A stretch of DNA of 32,027 nt. Source: Candidatus Villigracilis affinis. GTDB taxonomy: Bacteria; Chloroflexota; Anaerolineae; Anaerolineales; Villigracilaceae. The stretch covers positions 1-32,027 of the forward strand of contig JADKEA010000016.1 in the NCBI GenBank assembly GCA_016718275.1. The letters are read 5' to 3'. This document shows positions 14,624-22,346 of the stretch, one piece after another. Made by a program: the position numbers and the translations under genes. A model generated the notes under the pieces. That model ran no database searches, was not told where the DNA came from, and saw only the letters and a list, made by a program, of their open reading frames with translations. The stretch's first letter is position 1. The number at the start of each line of letters is the position of its first letter.

Positions 14624-16420
14624 ATGAACATACTTCGACTCCGCTCCTTTGTGACCGCCTATCTTCCGCAGATTTTCCTTTCTGCGCTCAACCTCGCCGC
14701 CCTCACTGCGTTGAACCTTTACGTGCCGCGCATCATCCGTGACGTGATCGACCAGGGATTGGTGCCCGGCGAGGTGGGATTCCTGATGCGCTCGGCTCTC
14801 ATCCTGCTCGCGCTGGGTCTGACCGCCGCGGCATTGACCGCCGTTCAGAGATTTATCTCTGAATGGATCGGTTCGCGTGTCGGTTATGACATCCGCAACA
14901 GGATGTACAACCACATTCAGAATCTTTCCTTTTCCTATCACGACCACGCCCAAACGGGTCAGCTCATCTCACGCTGTATCGAGGATGTGCGTGCAGTGCA
15001 AAACTTCATCGGCAGTTCCGTGGTGGAGTTGACTCAGCTGATCTTCGTCCTCTTTGGCGCGTTATTTATTATGTTCAGCGCCAATTGGGAGTTGACTCTC
15101 ATTGCGGTCATTCCGATCTTTCCGCTGGTGTGGATGACCTTCAAATTTGGCGACCGTGTCACGCACCTCTTCTTCAAAGTGGATAACCTGCTCGGTGAAC
15201 TTTCTGCGCGTTTGCAGGAGAATGTGACCGGGGTACAGGTCGTCCGCGCGTTTGCGCGTGAACCGTACGAAGTCAAACGTTTTGATATCACCAACCGTGC
15301 TTATTACAACGCCCGCATCAAGGTCATTAGCGAGTGGGCGAAAGTGATGCCTTCCACCGATTTTCTTGTCACGCTGTGTACCATCCTCATTTTGTGGTTT
15401 GGCGGCCGCATGGTTTTGCAAGGCACGATGACCGTCGGCGAACTGGTGGCGTTCAACGCCTATGTGATGATGCTGGCCGCGCCCGCCCAGCAGTTGACCT
15501 GGCTGGTGAATGCGGCAGGCGAAGCGGATGCCGGTGCAAAACGCGTGCTCGAAGTGTTGGATACAAAACCCGAGATCGTCTCTTCCGCTGCCGCAACCCA
15601 GCTGCCTGCCCTGCGCGGCGAAGTGGAATTCAAAAACGTTTCGCTCAAATATCTCGACGAGAAACGAGCATCGCTGACAGATATCAACCTAAAAGTGAAG
15701 CCAAATCAACTCGTCGCGCTGATCGGCCAGACGGGCAGCGGAAAGACCTCGCTCATTAATCTCATCCCGCGCTTTTACGATGTCAGCGATGGCGCAGTGC
15801 TTGTGGATGGCGTGGATGTCCGCACTGTGGACCTGGTTTCCCTGCGAAAACAGATCGGCATCGTTTTGCAGACATCGCTTCTTTTCTCCGATACCATCCG
15901 CGAGAACATTGCCTATGGCCGCCCCGAGGCCACCGATGAAGAAGTTGTCGCTGCGGCAGAAGCGGCGCAGGCACATGAATTTATTGTCGGTTTCGCAGAA
16001 GGATACAAGACCATCGTCGGTGAACGCGGTGTGACCCTCTCAGGCGGACAGCGTCAGCGCGTGGCGATTGCCCGTGCCCTGCTGATGAATCCGCGTGTGT
16101 TGATTCTCGATGACTCTCTTTCCAGCGTGGATACGCAAACTGAAAAATTGATCCAGGAAGCATTGGATAATCTCATGGAAGGCCGTACCACCTTTGTCAT
16201 CGCGCACCGCCTCTCCACCGTCCGCCGCGCGGATCTAATCCTCGTCATGGACAAGGGACACATTGTCGAGCAGGGTACACACGCCGAGTTGTTGAAGCAG
16301 GGCGGCCTGTACAAAGAGATACACGACCTGCAGCTCGCTCAAAACGCCGACCCCGCCGAAGTCACCTTGTTCGAACCGCGCCCTGAAAAAGCCGTCTATC
16401 ATTCAAGAGATTTGAACTAA
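14624..16420 (+). CDS. ABC exporter half-transporter, degenerate-site subunit
   Basis: A 598-residue half-transporter: six membrane helices in residues about 10-310 and an ATPase domain from about 333. Walker A is GQTGSGKTS (368-376), the signature is canonical LSGGQ (472-476), and Walker B VLILD ends at D496. The residue after it is D497 where the catalytic Glu normally stands (LILDDSLSSVD). This is the pattern of the non-catalytic partner in heterodimeric type IV exporters such as TM287/288, BmrCD and LmrCD, which export drugs or lipids. The next gene supplies the catalytic Glu. No Shine-Dalgarno is seen before the ATG at 14624. Confidence 0.93.
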   Translation: MNILRLRSFVTAYLPQIFLSALNLAALTALNLYVPRIIRDVIDQGLVPGEVGFLMRSALILLALGLTAAALTAVQRFISEWIGSRVGYDIRNRMYNHIQNLSFSYHDHAQTGQLISRCIEDVRAVQNFIGSSVVELTQLIFVLFGALFIMFSANWELTLIAVIPIFPLVWMTFKFGDRVTHLFFKVDNLLGELSARLQENVTGVQVVRAFAREPYEVKRFDITNRAYYNARIKVISEWAKVMPSTDFLVTLCTILILWFGGRMVLQGTMTVGELVAFNAYVMMLAAPAQQLTWLVNAAGEADAGAKRVLEVLDTKPEIVSSAAATQLPALRGEVEFKNVSLKYLDEKRASLTDINLKVKPNQLVALIGQTGSGKTSLINLIPRFYDVSDGAVLVDGVDVRTVDLVSLRKQIGIVLQTSLLFSDTIRENIAYGRPEATDEEVVAAAEAAQAHEFIVGFAEGYKTIVGERGVTLSGGQRQRVAIARALLMNPRVLILDDSLSSVDTQTEKLIQEALDNLMEGRTTFVIAHRLSTVRRADLILVMDKGHIVEQGTHAELLKQGGLYKEIHDLQLAQNADPAEVTLFEPRPEKAVYHSRDLN

Positions 16421-16564
16421 TCCGCGCTGAGCGGAGAGCGGATGAACTTCCGCTCGTAGTCGAAGCGTGAGTGACTGCCAGCCCCATTGTCCTTCAACTT
16501 TGCTCCTCGAAGAATACTCGTCGTTCCGCTCAGGACGAATCATAACTGGAACACCTGATACCCC
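16421..16564. other. Spacer between the two exporter genes with repeat fragments
   Basis: About 144 bases without a gene. It holds pieces of inverted, strongly palindromic sequence (for example CGCTGAGCGGAGAGCGG and CGTTCCGCTCAGGACGAAT) like the dispersed repeat seen at 6500-6730. No terminator with a T run is seen, so read-through into the second gene is likely. Confidence 0.4.
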
Positions 16565-18358
16565 ATGACAACCATCACCCCTCCAACCTACGTTACCCAG
16601 TCGGAAGAATTCTACGACAAGCCGCTTGACCCGAATGTTGCGAAACGGCTTATCGGTTTTGTCGCGCCGTATAAATGGCAGCTGCTGTTTTCCTCGTTCC
16701 TGATGCTTGTGGCGGTACTTTCCTCTGTGATCGGGCCGTACCTCGTCAAGGTCGCCATTGATGATGGTCTGGTTGCGGGGAATTACACCGTGCTGCGAAA
16801 TGTCGTCCTGATCTATCTTGTGGCGGCGATCATCCGCTGGGGCTTTATTTACTGGCGCGTGAACATCATGGCGCGGGTGGGACAGTCGGTGATTTACGAC
16901 ATGCGTAAATTGCTGTTCGAGCATTTGCAAAGCCTGTCACTGGGATTCTTCAGCCGCTATTCGGTGGGCCGTGTCATCACGCGTGTCATCAACGATGTGG
17001 AAACCCTGCGCGAGTTCATCACCTGGGCGGTGCTTGCCATCGCGCGTGACCTGTTCGCGCTGGTGATGATCATCGTGGCCATGCTGGCGTTGAATGTAAA
17101 ACTCTCGCTTCTCACGTTCACGACCATTCCGTTCATGATCCTTGCCACGGTCATTTATCGCCGTACCGCGCGCATCGCGTATCGCAAGGTGCGCGCGGCG
17201 GTCTCGTGGGTGAACTCGGTGCTTGCGGAAAACATCAACGGCATTCGCGTGGTGCAGGCCTTCAGTCGTCAGGCGCATAACTACGATTCCTTCCGCAATT
17301 ACACCAACCGCTATTATTTGCAAACCGCGATCAATGCCGCGAAGGTAGCCGCGTCCTTCCTGCCTGTTGTGGATGTCCTCGGGGCGCTGGCGACGGCGGC
17401 GGTTGTGTACATCGGCGGCACGGCCGTATTGGGCGAGTCGATCACGGCGGGCGTGCTGGTGGCTTTCGTTTTATACATTGACCGCTACTTCGAGCCGATC
17501 CGCGATTTGAGCCGCCGCTTCGATACATTGCAATCGGCGATGGCGGGCGGGGAGCGTCTGCTCGAATTGCTCGATACGCAGGTGGAAGTTCGGGATGCCG
17601 AAAATGCCCGTGCGATAGAACCAATTCACGGCGGAGTCCGATTCGATAACGTCTCCTTCCACTATTCCGATGACCCGACTCTCGTCCTCGATGGGATCGA
17701 CCTCGATATCAAAGCGGGGCAGACGGTGGCGCTGGTGGGGGAGACGGGCGCGGGCAAGACGACCATCGTGAAGCTGCTCGCCCGCTTCCATGACCCAACT
17801 TCGGGCTGTTTGCTCGTAGACGGTGTGGACTTGCGGACAGTGACTCAGCGTTCGCTGCGTGAGCAAATGGGCATGGTGCTGCAGGACCCGTTCCTGTTCA
17901 ACGGCAGTGTCAAGGAAAATATTTTGTTCGGCCGCCTGAACGCCAGCGATGACGAAGTGATCGCCGCCGCGCAGGCCGTGGACGCGCACGATTTTATTGT
18001 GGGCTTGAAGAATGGCTATGAAACTTCCGTGGAGGAAGGCGGCATTATGCTCAGCGTGGGGCAGAGACAGTTGATCTCGTTCGCGCGTGCATTGCTGGCT
18101 GACCCGCGTATTTTGATCCTGGATGAAGCCACTTCATCGGTGGATACGCAGACCGAGCAGATCATCCAAAAGGCGCTGGCGCGTTTGTTGAAGGGACGGA
18201 CTTCCTTTGTCATCGCACATCGCCTGTCCACCATCACCAACGCGGACAAGATCGTGGTGATCGAAGGCGGCAGGATCATCGAGCAGGGAACGCATACCGA
18301 ATTGCTCGCAAAACAGGGCAAGTATTTTGAGTTGTATCAGACAGGCTTTCAGGATTAA
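16565..18358 (+). CDS. ABC exporter half-transporter, catalytic-site subunit
   Basis: A 597-residue partner of the preceding half-transporter: six helices in about 35-315 and an ATPase domain from about 357. Walker A is GETGAGKTT (392-400) and Walker B ILILDE has the catalytic E521. Its signature motif is altered to LSVGQ (496-500) instead of LSGGQ. In the heterodimer the intact site combines this protein's Walker motifs with the partner's LSGGQ, and the degenerate site combines the partner's Asp with this LSVGQ, exactly as in known heterodimeric exporters. Substrate unknown. No clear Shine-Dalgarno is seen. Confidence 0.93.
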   Translation: MTTITPPTYVTQSEEFYDKPLDPNVAKRLIGFVAPYKWQLLFSSFLMLVAVLSSVIGPYLVKVAIDDGLVAGNYTVLRNVVLIYLVAAIIRWGFIYWRVNIMARVGQSVIYDMRKLLFEHLQSLSLGFFSRYSVGRVITRVINDVETLREFITWAVLAIARDLFALVMIIVAMLALNVKLSLLTFTTIPFMILATVIYRRTARIAYRKVRAAVSWVNSVLAENINGIRVVQAFSRQAHNYDSFRNYTNRYYLQTAINAAKVAASFLPVVDVLGALATAAVVYIGGTAVLGESITAGVLVAFVLYIDRYFEPIRDLSRRFDTLQSAMAGGERLLELLDTQVEVRDAENARAIEPIHGGVRFDNVSFHYSDDPTLVLDGIDLDIKAGQTVALVGETGAGKTTIVKLLARFHDPTSGCLLVDGVDLRTVTQRSLREQMGMVLQDPFLFNGSVKENILFGRLNASDDEVIAAAQAVDAHDFIVGLKNGYETSVEEGGIMLSVGQRQLISFARALLADPRILILDEATSSVDTQTEQIIQKALARLLKGRTSFVIAHRLSTITNADKIVVIEGGRIIEQGTHTELLAKQGKYFELYQTGFQD

Positions 18359-18376
18359 GACCTGAAAAGCGCCGAG

Positions 18377-18382
18377 TATAAT
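18377..18382 (+). promoter_or_regulatory. -10 element before the kinase-like gene
   Basis: A TATAAT lies 36 bases before the GTG start, just after the exporter stop, with a strong AGGAGGAA ribosome site at 18407-18414. No good -35 hexamer was found. Confidence 0.4.
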
Positions 18383-18417
18383 CGCCGCAAAAAACCATCA
18401 TCATCCAGGAGGAAGTC

Positions 18418-19113
18418 GTGGAAAATTCTGAGATCAACAACGAGTTCTTATATAAAATGTCCAGCACCTTGCGCAAGGGGCTTGCCGATGTGCAGAAGAA
18501 TGTCAACGCGCTGTACCGCATGGAGGAGCTGGAGGATTATATCGGCGTAAAAGATTCCCCCATCGAATATATTCAGGCGGCGCTGAATCCCCTGATCGGA
18601 CAGGTCTCTGATTTTCAGGATTATGCCGAGACCGTCACGAACAAAATGGAATTGAATTTGGAAGAGGTGGATATTTACGGGATACTGGACAGCGTGATGA
18701 CCATCGCCGACCAATTGGTCGAAGAAAAGAGCGGAGTCACATTCGAAGAGGAGCTTCCAGAGGAACTACCCACCCTTGAAGCGGACCCGCTGCGCCTGAC
18801 CCAGGCCCTGTTGAATTTGATCCACAACGCCGTGAAGTTCACCGACAAGGGCTATGTCACCGTTCGCGTGGAACTCGAAGCCGAGAACATCCTCTTCGAA
18901 GTGCGCGATACAGGCATCGGCATCGCCGAAGAGAATCACGAACTGGTCTTTCAGCCTTTCCAGACCATTCTCGAAGACAAGGACGATCCGCGCCTCGGCT
19001 TTGGGTTGGGACTCAAGATCGTCGAACACATCGTTGACCTGCACGACGGCGAGACCTGGTTCGAAAGCGAAGCAGGCGTGGGGAGTTCGTTCTTTTTTAC
19101 GATTCCGTTATAG
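18418..19113 (+). CDS. Histidine-kinase-like ATPase lacking the phospho-acceptor His
   Basis: A 231-residue cytoplasmic protein. Residues 10-70 resemble the dimerisation helix of histidine kinases, but where F-x-x-x-MSHELR is normal it reads FLYKMSSTLRKGL, with Ser16 in place of the phosphorylated His. The ATP domain is complete: N box NLIHNAVKF (133-141), G1 DTGIGI (164-169), F box VFQPF, and G2 GFGLGLKIVEHIV (194-206). There is no membrane segment or sensor domain. It could regulate another kinase, act as a scaffold, or phosphorylate a partner on another residue. The start is GTG at 18418, fixed by AGGAGG. Confidence 0.85.
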   Translation: MENSEINNEFLYKMSSTLRKGLADVQKNVNALYRMEELEDYIGVKDSPIEYIQAALNPLIGQVSDFQDYAETVTNKMELNLEEVDIYGILDSVMTIADQLVEEKSGVTFEEELPEELPTLEADPLRLTQALLNLIHNAVKFTDKGYVTVRVELEAENILFEVRDTGIGIAEENHELVFQPFQTILEDKDDPRLGFGLGLKIVEHIVDLHDGETWFESEAGVGSSFFFTIPL

Positions 19114-19139
19114 CGGGAAGTAAGATGATTTTTCTCGTG

Positions 19140-19145
19140 TATAAT
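19140..19145 (+). promoter_or_regulatory. -10 element of the toxin-antitoxin pair
   Basis: TATAAT 22 bases before the antitoxin ATG, followed by AAAAAGGAG. No convincing -35 hexamer. Confidence 0.4.
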
Positions 19146-19166
19146 TTTTAAAAAGGAGATGCGAAA

Positions 19167-19394
19167 ATGTCTGCCATGCAAACCATATCCATTCAGGTTT
19201 CATCTGAAGCGGCCCAAGCATATCACAGGGCCAGTGTGGAAGAACGCAAGAAAATGGAATTACTGCTCAGCCTGCGCTTGCTGGAAGTTTCACTCATTCA
19301 CAAACCATTGAAACAGGTGATGAGCGAGATCAGCCGTTCGGCCCAGGAGCGCGGTTTGACCCCTGAAATTTTAGACGACTTACTCAAAGATTAA
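19167..19394 (+). CDS. Putative antitoxin partner of the PIN toxin
   Basis: A 75-residue, mostly helical charged protein. It begins with ISIQVSSEAAQAYHRASVEERKKMELLLSLRL in two pieces that suggest a short strand then helices, compatible with a ribbon-helix-helix-like or similar DNA-binding fold, and ends with GLTPEILDDLLKD, a tail type often used to bind the toxin. It lies one base before the PIN-domain gene and has its own -10 and AAAAAGGAG site. I do not recognise a specific antitoxin family, so the call rests on context. Confidence 0.65.
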   Translation: MSAMQTISIQVSSEAAQAYHRASVEERKKMELLLSLRLLEVSLIHKPLKQVMSEISRSAQERGLTPEILDDLLKD

Positions 19395-19395
19395 T

Positions 19396-19803
19396 ATGCG
19401 GGTTGTCTTTGATACCAACGTGCTGGTAAGCGCGTTGTTGTTTGAACATTCCATTCCTGCTCAAGCGATGTTTGCTACAATTGAAGCAGGAGAATTTTTG
19501 TTGTCAGAAGAACTTGTTAATGAGGTAAATGAGATTCTTCAGCGAAAAAAGTTTGAGCGTTATGTTTCTGCCGAGCAACGCGAAGAATTCCTGATTGCCC
19601 TGGTGCAATCTTCTGAATTAATTGAAATCACAGAGACGATCGCTGTCTGTCGCGACCCCAAGGATAATTATCTTCTTGAGTTGGCCGTCAGTGGCGGCGC
19701 CCAAGTTATAGTGACTGGGGATTCTGACCTGTTGATTTTGAATCCATTTCAAGAAATTAAGATTGTTACACCGCGCGATTATCTGTCTATTATTTCTCTA
19801 TGA
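19396..19803 (+). CDS. PIN-domain toxin (COG1569-like)
   Basis: A 135-residue PIN nuclease expected to cut RNA with Mg2+. The acidic site is visible: D6 in VFDTNVLVSALL, E43/E46 in VNEVNEILQRKKF, D87/D90 in CRDPKDNYLLELA, and D109/D111 in VTGDSDLLIL. The order and spacing fit the PIN_3/COG1569 group of toxin-antitoxin toxins. It starts one base after the antitoxin stop, so translation is coupled. The pair forms the left boundary of the accessory region. Confidence 0.88.
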   Translation: MRVVFDTNVLVSALLFEHSIPAQAMFATIEAGEFLLSEELVNEVNEILQRKKFERYVSAEQREEFLIALVQSSELIEITETIAVCRDPKDNYLLELAVSGGAQVIVTGDSDLLILNPFQEIKIVTPRDYLSIISL

Positions 19804-19873
19804 AGACACAATGTACTCCTCCAACTACATAGGTTGGTAAGTGCTGTTGGAAGCTAAAACTCCCGCAGCATTG

Positions 19874-19915
19874 ACCTTCCCCCCTTGGGGGGAAGGTGTC
19901 CCGCGATAGCGGGAC
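19874..19915. repeat. Twin-hairpin dispersed repeat
   Basis: Two perfect adjacent hairpins: ACCTTCCCCCC/GGGGGGAAGGT with a two-base loop (19874-19897), then GTCCCGC/GCGGGAC with loop GATA (19898-19915), followed by GGATGGGGGTCC. The same style appears in the repeat at 5567-5597. It lies in a convergent gap and may also act as a terminator. Confidence 0.6.
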
Positions 19916-19929
19916 GGATGGGGGTCCGC

Positions 19930-20430
19930 TTATTCCACAGAAAGACTATTGCTTAACCATAATGCAGCCAAAATATAATGATCTGATTCGGGCTTTGTCT
20001 TTTGCGCGGACAGTGAACTTGCCAGTTGATCCAGCTCTGGCGTATCTTCGCCCTGCACAAAGCCATCACGCGCTTCCTGCCAGCTCCATGTTTCTTTCAC
20101 AGGGATATTGGCTTCCCGCGCCGCCCTCGCAAGGGACTCGATGATCTCGTGCTGCTTTTCAGCCCACAGACAAATGACCGCCGTGGCCAGCAGGTCATTG
20201 ACCTTGAACTCCTTCGCCACCTGAATCTTTGCCATCTGCGGCGGAATGCTTTGGAAGGAGCGAAATCCATTCACCTGGATCGTCTTCTTGAGAACATCCA
20301 ACGCGAATTTATTCAATTCGGGGGAAGCCTTCGGGTAGTGACTGAGCGCATCTGCAACCACCACTTGACGATACTCATCGTTCATCATTTCATTGACTTC
20401 GACCCACGGAAGTACATTTTTTTCTGTCAT
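19930..20430 (-). CDS. Hypothetical protein, soluble
   Basis: A 166-residue protein with no recognised family, signal or membrane segment. The sequence is mainly helical (ALSHYPKASPELNKFALDVLKK, VNDLLATAVICLWAEKQHEIIESLARAA), with a conserved-looking centre GFRSFQSIPPQMAK and a Trp-containing WSWQEARDGF motif. AAAAGGAG lies seven bases before the ATG. It is single-gene on the minus strand between repeat-rich gaps. Confidence 0.65.
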   Translation of the reverse strand: MTEKNVLPWVEVNEMMNDEYRQVVVADALSHYPKASPELNKFALDVLKKTIQVNGFRSFQSIPPQMAKIQVAKEFKVNDLLATAVICLWAEKQHEIIESLARAAREANIPVKETWSWQEARDGFVQGEDTPELDQLASSLSAQKTKPESDHYILAALWLSNSLSVE

Positions 20431-20513
20431 CGTTTTCTCCTTTTAATTCAAAGCCCAACCCCTCCAACCTCCCCTATTGTAGATTAACAATTAAATCAAG
20501 CAATCCGAATTAA

Positions 20514-20579
20514 ACCACGGAGACACAGAGTCACGGAGTTTTTAATGGTTTTTCTCAGTGTTTCCGTGCCTCCGTGGTT
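20514..20579. repeat. Dispersed inverted repeat of the AACCACGGAG type
   Basis: AACCACGGAGACACAGAG at 20514-20531 is answered by CCGTGCCTCCGTGGTT ending at about 20579, giving an imperfect hairpin. The motif is a familiar intergenic repeat of environmental genomes; no gene is seen in 20431-20639. Confidence 0.5.
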
Positions 20580-20632
20580 AGGCTCTGGGGTTTCCAGGCA
20601 AATGGATTGCTCGATTAATTTGGAAAAGTGCA

Positions 20633-20649
20633 AAAGGGGTCACCCCTTG
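20633..20649 (-). terminator. Weak hairpin over the stop of the small membrane gene
   Basis: AAGGGG/CCCCTT with a TGA loop that is itself the stop codon, followed on the minus strand by TTTTGC. The short stem makes termination uncertain. Confidence 0.3.
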
Positions 20650-20807
20650 CTCAAATGCAGCAGCCGCCAGAGACCTACGATCAAAAATATCCCTGCTCCG
20701 ATCCACAACAAAATGGACGGGAGGTCGAAATAGCCTGTCCATGCTGCAAATGCCAGCATCCCTCCGACGGAAAGATAGAAAGAAGCGAATAAAAGGTTTG
20801 CGATCAT
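20640..20807 (-). CDS. Small two-helix membrane protein, 55 residues
   Basis: Read directly from the minus strand: ATG at 20807, TGA at 20642-20640, 55 residues. A first membrane helix spans about 4-24 (NLLFASFYLSVGGMLAFAAW) and a second about 31-50 (SILLWIGAGIFLIVGLWRLL), joined by a short TGYFDLP turn and ending HLSKG. AAAGGAG lies seven bases before the ATG, and codon use is ordinary. A short hydrophobic frame ends just upstream (stop at 20831-20833), so it may be second in a small operon. Function unknown; a holin-like, stress or regulatory small protein is possible. Confidence 0.6.
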   Translation of the reverse strand: MIANLLFASFYLSVGGMLAFAAWTGYFDLPSILLWIGAGIFLIVGLWRLLHLSKG

Positions 20808-20830
20808 ATCTGGACTCCTTTAGTTCCTGC

Positions 20831-20911
20831 CTATGCATTTTGCAATGTCCTGCGGATCATCCATCGCCCAACCAGCATCAGCATGGACACGCCCAACAGC
20901 GCATTCACCAT
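20831..20911 (-). pseudogene. Possible remnant of a small membrane protein gene
   Basis: A 26-codon frame beginning MVNALLGVSMLMLVGRW and ending RTLQNA, a single clear membrane helix, stops 24 bases before the 55-residue gene. No ribosome site precedes its ATG. One base change in frame would join it to an upstream MSA start within a motif that recurs nearby. It may be a decayed partner of the next gene. Confidence 0.25.
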
Positions 20912-20929
20912 CAGCGGACATCAGCCACT

Positions 20930-21059
20930 CGCGCAGTTCCGTCAACGTTTGGGAAAAACCGTCCACGAATATTTCACGAATACTCGAATACAGAGTCGTC
21001 CATTCGTGAATTCGTGGTCTCATTCGTGGATGGTCAATTGCCCATTCACCAGCATCTAC
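20930..21059. other. Non-coding stretch with dispersed repeat pieces
   Basis: No believable gene. It holds repeated CACGAAT/ATTCGTG words (20965-21030), a familiar intergenic repeat style, and a copy of the GCTGGTGAATGGGCAATTG motif (minus strand, 21036-21054) that has relatives at about 20900, 21520 and 22620. Confidence 0.4.
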
Positions 21060-21458
21060 TTAGGAAAGTTCCACCGCACTCCCATTTGCCCAGCACCTGA
21101 TACCAAGGCGAGTTCGAGAGGAAAGCGTCTTGCAAAATGTTCTCATTATTTCATCAGACGGTGTGGGGAACTTGTTCGTTCTGAAAAAGCCGACCTCTAT
21201 ATAGCTGGCATCAAAACTTGGTATCCCAACAGTCATTAGAACAATGGACCGTTCGGCAGAGGATATTTTCTCAAACAAGTTTGTCTTGACCTTCAAGTGC
21301 CAAACAATTTCTGTAAAGCGGGCTAATTCAATACCTTTCCCATATTGCTTGATTGCAAATTGTTGAATGACCTCCTCAATGATTTCTGCTTTTTGGGAGG
21401 CAATTTGACGAATCTCTTCTTTCAAATTTGGATAGGGTCCTTCTGGTTTCAATGGCAT
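21060..21458 (-). CDS. Hypothetical protein, 132 residues
   Basis: An unrecognised soluble protein. It opens MPLKPEGPYPNLKEEI and continues with a charged helix (IASQKAEIIEEVIQQFAI), then FTEIVWHLKVKTNLFEKI and IVLMTVGIPSFDASYIEVGFF, suggesting an alpha/beta fold. The start at 21458 is preferred over an upstream ATG (21512) because GGAGGAGCAACC directly precedes it and the upstream codons fall in repeat sequence. The gene stands alone among repeats. Confidence 0.55.
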   Translation of the reverse strand: MPLKPEGPYPNLKEEIRQIASQKAEIIEEVIQQFAIKQYGKGIELARFTEIVWHLKVKTNLFEKISSAERSIVLMTVGIPSFDASYIEVGFFRTNKFPTPSDEIMRTFCKTLSSRTRLGIRCWANGSAVELS

Positions 21459-21647
21459 GGTTGCTCCTCCATAAAATTTATTAATCGCCTGAAGTGACAG
21501 TCGCCTGCCCATCCCTCAGCATAGACATTCGCCAAACGCGCAGTTCCGCCTCCTCATCGAAGCAGGAAAAGGCTGAGAGGATGCATTTTCCTTAAAGGAG
21601 AAGGCTCCAACAGACGAATGGGGTGATTCTGATCAGGAACACAGCAT

Positions 21648-22346
21648 TTAATCTACGTTGTAGCTTATCCAAAAAATAAACCCTCCGGCAAGGGCAATGC
21701 CAGTCAGCCATAAGAACGCATTGACATTCCAGACAATATTGACCTTTACACCAAAAAGGATAAGGGCGGCTGCAACAAGGACGGCGGAACATCCGAAGGC
21801 GGCGCTTTGATTTTCTTTTGTAGGCTTGCTTGGGGTGTTCATTGGCGGATTGGATATTCTTTCTTTTTCCCGCTTTTTCGCTTCTAGGTTGTTTTTCTGC
21901 GCGAGAAGTTCTTTTTCCCTTGCCAACAAACTTTCTTTGGCGTTTTTAACCTTGGTAATCTCGCTGTTGATTCTCTCGATGGTGGCTGTATTACTGGTAC
22001 TCATAAGAGCCGCCAGACGCCTGAGTTCTATTTCGATGGCGTTTAAATTGCGTTTGACTTCTGCTCGTTCGATCTGAATTGTTTCGAGCGTTTGCAGCGT
22101 AGCAGGAACCGATTTGTCGTACGACCTTTCAGAACTTGCGGCAGGGACTGAGCCCGGCAATGAAACGGCTTGTGTGATCGTAATTTCGTAGATCTTTTCG
22201 TTGACCCGTATACCTGGTTGGAGCCAGGTGGTATTGGTTTTTGAGTCGGCACGCAAGCATAGCCAGTGTTCGCAATGTTGACACTGAAACCAATTTCCCA
22301 ATTTATCGGGAGCGGTCATTTTTTTACAGGCTGGGCATTGAAGCAT
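21648..22346 (-). CDS. Zinc-ribbon, coiled-coil, two-helix membrane protein
   Basis: A 232-residue protein with three parts. Residues 1-30 form a zinc ribbon with C4, C7, C22 and C25 (CPACKK then CQHCEHWLC). Residues about 83-165 form a long charged coiled coil (IQIERAEVKRNLNAIEIELRRL, then KNAKESLLAREKELLAQKNNL). Residues about 182-200 and 208-228 are two membrane helices. Thus a cytoplasmic zinc finger is tethered to the membrane through a coiled coil. I recognise no named family. It may act in sensing or membrane scaffolding near the defence genes. Confidence 0.7.
   Translation of the reverse strand: MLQCPACKKMTAPDKLGNWFQCQHCEHWLCLRADSKTNTTWLQPGIRVNEKIYEITITQAVSLPGSVPAASSERSYDKSVPATLQTLETIQIERAEVKRNLNAIEIELRRLAALMSTSNTATIERINSEITKVKNAKESLLAREKELLAQKNNLEAKKREKERISNPPMNTPSKPTKENQSAAFGCSAVLVAAALILFGVKVNIVWNVNAFLWLTGIALAGGFIFWISYNVD

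Noticed and set aside
14504..14953. 150-codon N-terminal extension of panB
   Set aside because: It overlaps the divergent exporter gene and the panB promoter, and does not resemble PanB; the internal ATG at 14503 has a good ribosome site.
20820..21023. 67-codon minus-strand frame
   Set aside because: It runs through repeat words (CACGAAT) and no ribosome site is present; a shorter hydrophobic frame overlaps it and is only a weak remnant.
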